Source of the DNA: Burkholderiales bacterium JOSHI_001
GTDB lineage: Bacteria > Pseudomonadota > Gammaproteobacteria > Burkholderiales > Burkholderiaceae_C
Direction of reading: 5' to 3'
Length of the DNA: 64,000 bases
Assembly: GCA_000244995.1 (NCBI GenBank)
Contig: CM001438.1
Span: 1,728,921-1,792,920 of the forward strand
Shown here in pieces: positions 58,462-64,000 of the stretch; the first letter of the stretch is position 1, and each line of letters opens with the position of its first letter. A program made the translations under genes and the position numbers. The notes beneath the pieces are model-generated. The model made no database searches. It was not told the origin of the DNA and worked only from the letters and a program-made list of their open reading frames with translations.

Positions 58462-58884
58462 ATGAACAACGCCCTGGTCCAAGCCCAGCAGGCCTTGTCG
58501 GCCTTCGACCGGCAGGCCGATCTGCTGCACCTGCGCCGCGCCATGCAGGCCCTGTCGGCGGTGGACCTGCTCACGCCTGCCGGACCGGACGAACGCCTGG
58601 CCCTGCGGGCACAGGCCTTGAACGGCTGGCTGGCCCTGGTGTCGCGGCTGGATGGGCTGCAGGCCGAACTGGACAACCCACCCGCAGGCGACCGCCGCAG
58701 CGTGGCCGAGCGCAACCGCCTGGGCTGGCAGTGCGACGCGCTGGACCAGGACCTGAGCCAGCAGGTCACGCAGTTCCTGGGGCAGTACTTCACCCCCGCG
58801 CCGGTGGACCGCGACGAACTCAGCGCCGCCATGGACGCCTGCGCGCTGCCGGCTTCGCGCCGCCTGCAATGGTTGCCGCCGTGA
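58462..58884 (+). CDS. Uncharacterised small helical protein in the type VI cassette
   Basis: A 140-residue, soluble, nearly all-helical protein that starts MNNALVQAQQALSAFDRQAD, 21 nt after the previous gene. It is rich in Leu, Ala and Gln and has no signal peptide or membrane helix. No family was recognised. Its size, acidic character and place between a possible effector and the DUF4123 gene make an immunity or chaperone role conceivable, without direct evidence. A following gap (58885-59037) contains CATAAT (58968-58973), a weak -10 candidate. Confidence 0.6.
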   Translation: MNNALVQAQQALSAFDRQADLLHLRRAMQALSAVDLLTPAGPDERLALRAQALNGWLALVSRLDGLQAELDNPPAGDRRSVAERNRLGWQCDALDQDLSQQVTQFLGQYFTPAPVDRDELSAAMDACALPASRRLQWLPP

Positions 58885-59037
58885 TGCCCTGCCTGCGGGG
58901 GATGTCCGCGCGCCCTGGGCAGGCCTACACTGCGCGACCCACCTGCTGCGTGGCGTCCGGCGCCGCGCATAATCGCCCGGCGCTGCTGGCTGCGGCAGCG
59001 CCCGGCCCCATGAATCGAACCTGAGCACCGGCCCACG

Positions 59038-59562
59038 ATGACTCCAGAACCCCTGCGCCGCCGCCTGTGGCAGGAAGCCGAAGGAAAACATGCCTTCGCC
59101 ATCCTGGACGGCGCCCAGAACCCCCAGTTGCTGGACTGGCTGTACGCGCCGCAGGCGCCGCAGTTCGAATGCCTGTTTGCCGGCGAGTTGGAGCCCGACA
59201 TGGCGGAAGTGGCGCCCTACCTGGTGCACCTGCTGCCGCAAACGCCGTTCGCCGACCAGTTGCTGGGCGCGAACTGGAGTCCCAACTTCGGCCTGTTGCT
59301 CACCAGCGGCGCCGAACTGCCGCGGGTGTGGCGCCACCTGCGCCAGCACACCATGATCTACGGCCCCGACCTGGAGCCGCTGTACTTCCGCTTCTACGAC
59401 CCGCGCGTGCTGCGCGGTTTCCTGCCCGGCTGCAACCCGCAGCAGTTGCAGGGCTTCTTCGGCTGCGTGGACTTCATCTTCAGCGAGGGCGCCGACGGCG
59501 GCCCGGCGCAGGCCTGGTCGCTGGCCGAGGGCAAACTGGTGCGCGAGGACCTGAGCGCCTGA
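59038..59562 (+). CDS. DUF4123 protein, type VI effector adaptor (Tap/TEC family)
   Basis: A 174-residue protein of the DUF4123 family, chaperones that load effectors onto VgrG. FAILDGAQNPQLLDWLY, ELEPDMAEVAPYLVHL, a mid-part LLLTSGAELPRVWRHLRQHT, and FRFYDPRVLRGFLPGCNPQQ are the usual family landmarks. It should carry a cargo encoded nearby to the VgrG here; the two unknown genes between vgrG and this gene are the candidates. A hairpin (59578-59604) lies between it and the sheath gene. Confidence 0.9.
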   Translation: MTPEPLRRRLWQEAEGKHAFAILDGAQNPQLLDWLYAPQAPQFECLFAGELEPDMAEVAPYLVHLLPQTPFADQLLGANWSPNFGLLLTSGAELPRVWRHLRQHTMIYGPDLEPLYFRFYDPRVLRGFLPGCNPQQLQGFFGCVDFIFSEGADGGPAQAWSLAEGKLVREDLSA

Positions 59563-59625
59563 CGCGCCCCCCCAGCGACCGCCGCGCGGTGCCGGGCCGC
59601 ACCGCGGCCAACCCGAGGACCTGCC

Positions 59626-61161
59626 ATGCCTTCCCATGTCGAACTGGACCTGCTGCTGGGCAAGAGCCGCCCGGCGGGTGAATACCGGCCGCGCGAAACC
59701 GACGACAACCAGCGCCTGCGCGTGCTGGTGCTGGGCGATTTTTCGGGCCGGGCGCCCGACGCTCCGTCCCCCTGGCACGCCGCGGCGCTGCAGCGCATCG
59801 ACATCGACAATTTCGACACCGTGCTGGCTCGACTGGTGCCAGCGCTGAGCATCACGCTGCCCGGCCAGGACGCGCCGGCCGCGCACCTGTCGCTGCGCAG
59901 CTTCGACGACTTCGAGCCCGACGCGCTGGTGGCCCACCTGCCGCTGTTCGCCCGCTTGCGCGACCTGCGGCGGCGCCTGGGTGACCCCGCCAGCTTCCAG
60001 CAGGCCGCGGCCGAACTGCGTGCGTCTGAAGCGCCTGGCGCCAGCGCCGTGGCGGCGCCTGCCCCCGCAGCGTCTGCCGAGGATGACCGCGCCACCCTGG
60101 AACGACTGCTGGGGCGCGCGCCACAGGCTGCGCCCGTGGCCGCCCCACCGGCCGGCGACATCGCTGCCCGCCTGGATCGCCTGCTGCGCGAGGTGGTGGC
60201 CCCGCACGTGGTGCCCGACACCGCGCACCTTCAGCAGCCGCTGATCGAATCGGTGGACCGGGCCATCGGTGCCACGCTGCGTTCGCTGCTGCGCCACCCG
60301 CAGTGGCGCGGCGTGGAGATGGCCTGGCGGGGCGTGGATTCACTGCTGCGCCGCATCGATGGCGACCTGGTCCGCATCGAACTGCTGGACGTGCGCGCCG
60401 ACGAGTTGCTGCAGGACATGGCTGCGGCCGGCGGCGACATGGCCGCCAGCTCGCTGGCCCGCTTGCTGGCGCAACGCGCCGAAGGGCAGGGCGAGCCGGC
60501 GCGCTGCGACGTGGTGGCGGCGCTGTACGAATTCGGCCCCAGCGCGCCCGAACTGGCGCTGCTGGCGGGCCTGGGTGCGCTGGCGGCGCAGGTCCAGGCC
60601 GTGTTGCTGGCGGCGGCCGCGCCCGCGCTGGCGGGCGTGGCCAGCAGCGCGGCCCCGGGCGACCCGTCCACCTGGCAAGCGCAGCCCGCGGCCCGCCAGG
60701 CCTGGGAAGGGCTGCGCCGCAGCTGGGTGGCGCGCCACATCGGGCTGCTGTTCCCGCGTGTGTTGGCGCGCCTGCCCTATGGCCCCCAGGCGCAGCCGGT
60801 GGCGGGCTTCGCCTTCGACGAGTTGGCCGATGGCTTCGAGCACGAGCGGCTGGCCTGGCGCCCCGCGGTGCTGGACGCGGTGGCCCTTCTGGCCCAAGGC
60901 CATGCGCAGGATGGCTTTGCCTTGCAGCCCGACGAGCACCTGCTGGTTGAAGACCTGCCCGCCTTTGTGGACCGCAGCCGCGGCGAAGCCCGCCTGCAGG
61001 CCGGCGCCGAGTGCTACCTGTCCGAGCGCCAGGTGGCCGCGCTGGTGGCCCAGGGGCTGATGCCGCTGGTCAGCGACCGGGGCCTGCCGCAGGCCCGCCT
61101 GGCCGGTTGGCGCTCGGTGGCCGCCGATGGCGCGCCGCTGGCCGGCGCCTGGCAGGTCTGA
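59626..61161 (+). CDS. Fused TssB-TssC sheath-like protein
   Basis: A 511-residue protein joining two type VI sheath subunits. Residues ~25-130 match TssB/ImpB: VLVLGDFSGR at 34-42, IDIDNFDTVLARLVP and SFDDFEPDALVAHLPLFARL. A linker (~131-175) follows. Residues ~180-511 match the N-terminal and middle TssC/VipB: ESVDRAIGATLRSLLRHPQW, AWRGVDSLLRR, VRADELLQDM, and HIGLLFPRVLARLPYG near 380. The C-terminal part of TssC looks shortened. Canonical TssB (~160) and TssC (~490) are separate genes. It may be a specialised baseplate or cap protein rather than the main sheath. No Hcp gene is next to it. Confidence 0.85.
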   Translation: MPSHVELDLLLGKSRPAGEYRPRETDDNQRLRVLVLGDFSGRAPDAPSPWHAAALQRIDIDNFDTVLARLVPALSITLPGQDAPAAHLSLRSFDDFEPDALVAHLPLFARLRDLRRRLGDPASFQQAAAELRASEAPGASAVAAPAPAASAEDDRATLERLLGRAPQAAPVAAPPAGDIAARLDRLLREVVAPHVVPDTAHLQQPLIESVDRAIGATLRSLLRHPQWRGVEMAWRGVDSLLRRIDGDLVRIELLDVRADELLQDMAAAGGDMAASSLARLLAQRAEGQGEPARCDVVAALYEFGPSAPELALLAGLGALAAQVQAVLLAAAAPALAGVASSAAPGDPSTWQAQPAARQAWEGLRRSWVARHIGLLFPRVLARLPYGPQAQPVAGFAFDELADGFEHERLAWRPAVLDAVALLAQGHAQDGFALQPDEHLLVEDLPAFVDRSRGEARLQAGAECYLSERQVAALVAQGLMPLVSDRGLPQARLAGWRSVAADGAPLAGAWQV

Positions 61162-61324
61162 TGGTGCCAGCGCCCCCTTCGCTGTTCCCGCAAGAAGGGG
61201 ACCCAGGGGCCTGCGCAGCAGCGGGTGCGGGTGCTAAATTCGCTTTCACGTTGCGCACGCCGTTGCACGACCCGGGTGCTTCGGCGCCCCCACCACCGCC
61301 CGGCCGCCAGCGGCTCATCTGCAC

Positions 61325-62662
61325 ATGACAAGAAACCGCGTCATCTGGTCCGAGGGCCTGTTCCTGCGGCCGCAGCACTTCCAGCAGCTGGAGCGTTCCA
61401 CCGAAATGTTGGTGGAAGCCCGCACCGCCGGGGCGCTGGCCCATGGCTGGGGCTTTTCGCGCCTGGTCATCGACCCCGAAGCGCTGAAGATCGGCCGCAT
61501 CGCCATCAAGTCGGCGCACGGGGTCATGCCCGACGGCACGCCCTTCGTCATCCCCGAGGAATACCCGGCGCCTCCGCCGCTGGAGCTGCCCAACGAAGTG
61601 CGCGACGCCATCGTCTACCTGGCGCTGCCGTCGCAGCGCGCCGGCATGCCCGAGTACGCCCTGGACGACGGCCCGCAGGCCATGCTGGTGCGCTACATCG
61701 CCAGCGACGCCAAGATCGATGACGCCGTGCTGGGCATGCAGGACAGCGCCGACACCAAGCTGGGCCGGCTGAACCTGCGCTTCCTGGTGGAAGGCGAACC
61801 GCGCGAGGCCTTCTGTTCCATGGGCGTGGTGCGCCTGGTTGAAAAACGCAGCACGGGCCAGGTGGTGCTGGACGACAGCTACATCGCCCCGTCGCTGGAA
61901 TGCCGCGCCCAGCCGGCCTTGCAGGAATTTCTGGTGGAAGCGCGCAACCTGGTGCGTCACCGCGCCGACGCGCTGGCCGCGCGCCTGGGACAGTCGGCCC
62001 AGAAGGGCGTGGGCGAGGTGCAGGAGTTCCTCACCCTGCAGGTCACCAACCGCTTCGACCCCTGGCTGTCGCACCTGGCCGAGCGCATCACGCTGCACCC
62101 CGAGGCCTTGTACACCGTGTTGCTGCAACTGGCCGGCGAAATGGCCAGCTTCTCGCCCAACCGAAAGCGCCGCGCGCGCGACCACGCGCCCTACCGCCAC
62201 GATGATTTGCGCGGCAGTTTCGAGCCGGTGATGGCCGACATCCGCGAATTGCTCACCGAGGTGATCAACCCCAACGCGGTGAAGATCCCGCTGCAGGAAC
62301 GCGCCAAGGGCCTGTACACCGGCACCGTGCCCGACCTGGAACTGCTGCGCACCGCCATGTTCGTGCTGGTGGTCAATGCGCAAATGTCCAGCGAGACCCT
62401 GCGCCAGCGCCTGCCCACGCAATTGAAGATCGGCCCGCCGGACAAGATCAAGGAAATGGTCATGCTGCAGCTGCCCGGCATTGCACCGCAGCCGCTGCCC
62501 ATGGCGCCGCCGCGGTTGCCGTACTACGCCGGCTTCACCTATTTCGAGCTGGACCGCCGCAGCGACTTCTGGAAGCAACTGGAAGCGACCCGGCTGATGG
62601 CCTTGCACATCGCCGGCGACTTCCCCGGCCTGCAGATCGAGATGTGGGCGCTGCGCCCTTGA
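61325..62662 (+). CDS. tssK: TssK baseplate protein of type VI secretion
   Basis: A 445-residue TssK (ImpJ/VasE). The conserved start is VIWSEGLFLRPQHFQQ; GKR-like and RLPTQLKIGPPDKIKEMV features follow; and the end IAGDFPGLQIEMWAL is typical. TssK trimers link the baseplate to the TssL/TssM membrane complex. The ATG at 61325 directly follows the gap after the sheath gene. Upstream, TAAATT (61235-61240) is an AT-rich spot of uncertain meaning. Confidence 0.95.
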   Translation: MTRNRVIWSEGLFLRPQHFQQLERSTEMLVEARTAGALAHGWGFSRLVIDPEALKIGRIAIKSAHGVMPDGTPFVIPEEYPAPPPLELPNEVRDAIVYLALPSQRAGMPEYALDDGPQAMLVRYIASDAKIDDAVLGMQDSADTKLGRLNLRFLVEGEPREAFCSMGVVRLVEKRSTGQVVLDDSYIAPSLECRAQPALQEFLVEARNLVRHRADALAARLGQSAQKGVGEVQEFLTLQVTNRFDPWLSHLAERITLHPEALYTVLLQLAGEMASFSPNRKRRARDHAPYRHDDLRGSFEPVMADIRELLTEVINPNAVKIPLQERAKGLYTGTVPDLELLRTAMFVLVVNAQMSSETLRQRLPTQLKIGPPDKIKEMVMLQLPGIAPQPLPMAPPRLPYYAGFTYFELDRRSDFWKQLEATRLMALHIAGDFPGLQIEMWALRP

Positions 62663-62736
62663 CGCCTGCTTGAGTTCCCGACGCGCCGCGGCGGCAGTCC
62701 GTCTGCGGCCTTGGCCCCGACAACCGGTCACCCACC

Positions 62737-64000
62737 ATGAGCCAACCCCCACAAGACGAGCTGCCCGAGCCGCCGGATTCCGAATCCACCATCATGATTC
62801 CGCGCCCGGGCGGGCGGCGCGCCGCCCCGGCGGCGGCCCCCGCGGCGGGCGGTTCCTTGTTGGACGACCTGGGCGGTGGTTTCGCCCCGGCACCCGAGCC
62901 CGCGCGCGGTGCGGCCCTGGACGCACCGCCGCTGGTGGGCGTGAACCCGCTGCTGGCGCAGGCCTCGCCGCTGCTGAACGCGGTGTCCACCATCCGCAAG
63001 ACCCTGTCTCACCGCAACCCCGCCGGCCTGCGCGAAGACCTGCTGCGCGCCATCACCGAGTTCGAGAACGGCGCGCGCCGCGCCAATTGCAGCCCCGAGC
63101 ATGTGCTGATCGCGCGCTACTCGCTGTGCACCATGCTGGACGAAGCGGTGGGCGCCATGCCCTGGGGCGAAAGCTCGGGCTGGTCGCAGCGCAGCCTGCT
63201 GGTGTCCATGCACAAGGAAACCTTTGGCGGTGAGAAGTTCTTCCACCTGCTGGACAAGGCGATGGAAGACCCGCGCCGCAACCTGGATTTGCTGGAGCTG
63301 ATGTACGCCTGCATAGCGCTCGGCCTGGAAGGGCGCTACCGCGTGATGGACAACGGCCGGGCCCAGCTGGACGCGCTGCGCGACCGGCTGCACGGCGTCA
63401 TCAAGCGCGAACGCGGCGAGGGCGAACGCGACCTGTCGGTGCACTGGCGCGGCGTGGAGCGCGCGCCCAAGCCCCTGGTGCGGCGCATTCCGGCCTGGAT
63501 CGTTCTGGGTGGCGTGGGCCTGCTGCTGTTCCTGGCCTACCTGGGCTTCATCACCCTGCTGCATGGCAAGTCCGACCCCGTGTTCGCCGCCATCGCCGCG
63601 GTGCGGGCCGACCCCGGCAAGTTGAAGCGTGACGCCCAGCCCGCCGCCCCGCCGCCGGCCGTCACGCCGCGGCTCAAGCCGCTGCTGGCCGAGGAAATCA
63701 CCGCCGGCCGGCTGGACGTGGTGGAAGACGACCAGGCCAGCTACGTCGTGATTCACGGCGACAGCTTCTTCGAGCCCGGCAAGGCCGAGATCAAGCCGGT
63801 GCTCGCGCCCATCATCCAGAAGATTGCCCAGGCCATGGACAAGGTGCCCGGCTCGATCAACATCGTGGGCCACACCGACAACATCCCCATCCGCTCGCTG
63901 CGCTTCCCGTCCAACTTCGAGCTGTCTCAGGAACGCGCCCGCGGCGTGGCCGCCATCGTGGCGCCGCTGCTGAAGGACGCGCAGCGCATCCGCACCGAAG
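62737..64000 (+). CDS. tssL: TssL (DotU/IcmH) with C-terminal OmpA-type domain, incomplete at window end
   Basis: The first 421 codons of an evolved TssL. A Pro/Ala-rich lead (1-68) is followed by the cytoplasmic DotU domain (~70-235; YSLCTMLDEAVGAMPWGESS, KETFGGEKFFHLLDKAMEDP, LELMYACIALGLEGRY). One membrane helix lies at ~252-276. A periplasmic OmpA-like peptidoglycan-binding domain (~330 on) has SINIVGHTDN and FELSQERARGVAAIV. The OmpA part anchors the membrane complex to peptidoglycan. The stop codon is beyond the window. tssM would be expected next. Confidence 0.95.
   Translation, partial: MSQPPQDELPEPPDSESTIMIPRPGGRRAAPAAAPAAGGSLLDDLGGGFAPAPEPARGAALDAPPLVGVNPLLAQASPLLNAVSTIRKTLSHRNPAGLREDLLRAITEFENGARRANCSPEHVLIARYSLCTMLDEAVGAMPWGESSGWSQRSLLVSMHKETFGGEKFFHLLDKAMEDPRRNLDLLELMYACIALGLEGRYRVMDNGRAQLDALRDRLHGVIKRERGEGERDLSVHWRGVERAPKPLVRRIPAWIVLGGVGLLLFLAYLGFITLLHGKSDPVFAAIAAVRADPGKLKRDAQPAAPPPAVTPRLKPLLAEEITAGRLDVVEDDQASYVVIHGDSFFEPGKAEIKPVLAPIIQKIAQAMDKVPGSINIVGHTDNIPIRSLRFPSNFELSQERARGVAAIVAPLLKDAQRIRTE

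Noticed and set aside
61230-61245. TAAATT as a -10 promoter element before tssK
   Set aside because: It is an AT-rich spot in GC-rich DNA, but no acceptable -35 element lies 16-18 nt upstream.

Overview
The window is high-GC DNA, dense in genes and with the codon bias of a Burkholderiales betaproteobacterium (Rubrivivax, Ideonella, Azohydromonas or Cupriavidus-like). This rests on gene content and order: a complete Cupriavidus necator-type membrane-bound [NiFe]-hydrogenase operon, a fused isobutyryl-CoA mutase (IcmF), and GC-rich palindromic repeats of a kind common in that order. The genus cannot be fixed from this sequence alone. No tRNA, rRNA, CRISPR array, insertion sequence or phage gene was seen.

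Region 1 (1-19254, minus strand) is a hydrogen-oxidation operon read right to left: hoxK, hoxG, a shrunken hupE, hoxZ, a HigA-type regulator, hoxM, L, O, Q, R, T, V, then hypA, B, F, C, D, E, an unknown 170-residue gene, and hoxA, B, C, J. hoxK/G/Z encode the periplasm-facing uptake hydrogenase and its cytochrome b. HoxK carries both extra cysteines of oxygen-tolerant enzymes. The hyp genes build the NiFe(CN)2CO site, and hoxB/C/J plus hoxA form a hydrogen-sensing circuit that should drive the operon through sigma-54. Departures from the C. necator layout are the 170-residue gene where hypX would be, the HigA gene, the mini-HupE, and an in-frame palindromic insertion in HypB.

Region 2 (19255-29960) is ordinary chromosomal content: a histidine phosphatase, a response regulator without a DNA-binding domain, a lytic transglycosylase, a DUF481 outer-membrane protein, an AhpD-like protein, IcmF, a methyltransferase with a regulatory domain, and an AraC-family regulator.

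Region 3 (30110-46516) is a two-partner secretion pair: a TpsB transporter and a 4846-residue TpsA exoprotein made mostly of repeats. One 1046-nt block of TpsA is duplicated with only about four differences, all silent.

Region 4 (46653-64000, plus strand, running off the end) is a type VI secretion locus with a phosphorylation control module: a Ser/Thr kinase with a very long Ala/Lys-rich region beyond its membrane helix, an FHA-domain protein, a lipoprotein and a PP2C phosphatase. A TPR-methyltransferase, VgrG, two unknown proteins, a DUF4123 adaptor, a fused TssB-TssC sheath-like protein, TssK and an OmpA-type TssL (incomplete) follow. Hcp, ClpV, TssE, F, G, J and M are not in the window and may lie downstream. 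The most unusual items are the TssB-TssC fusion, the VgrG/unknown/DUF4123 cassette, and the kinase-lipoprotein pair.
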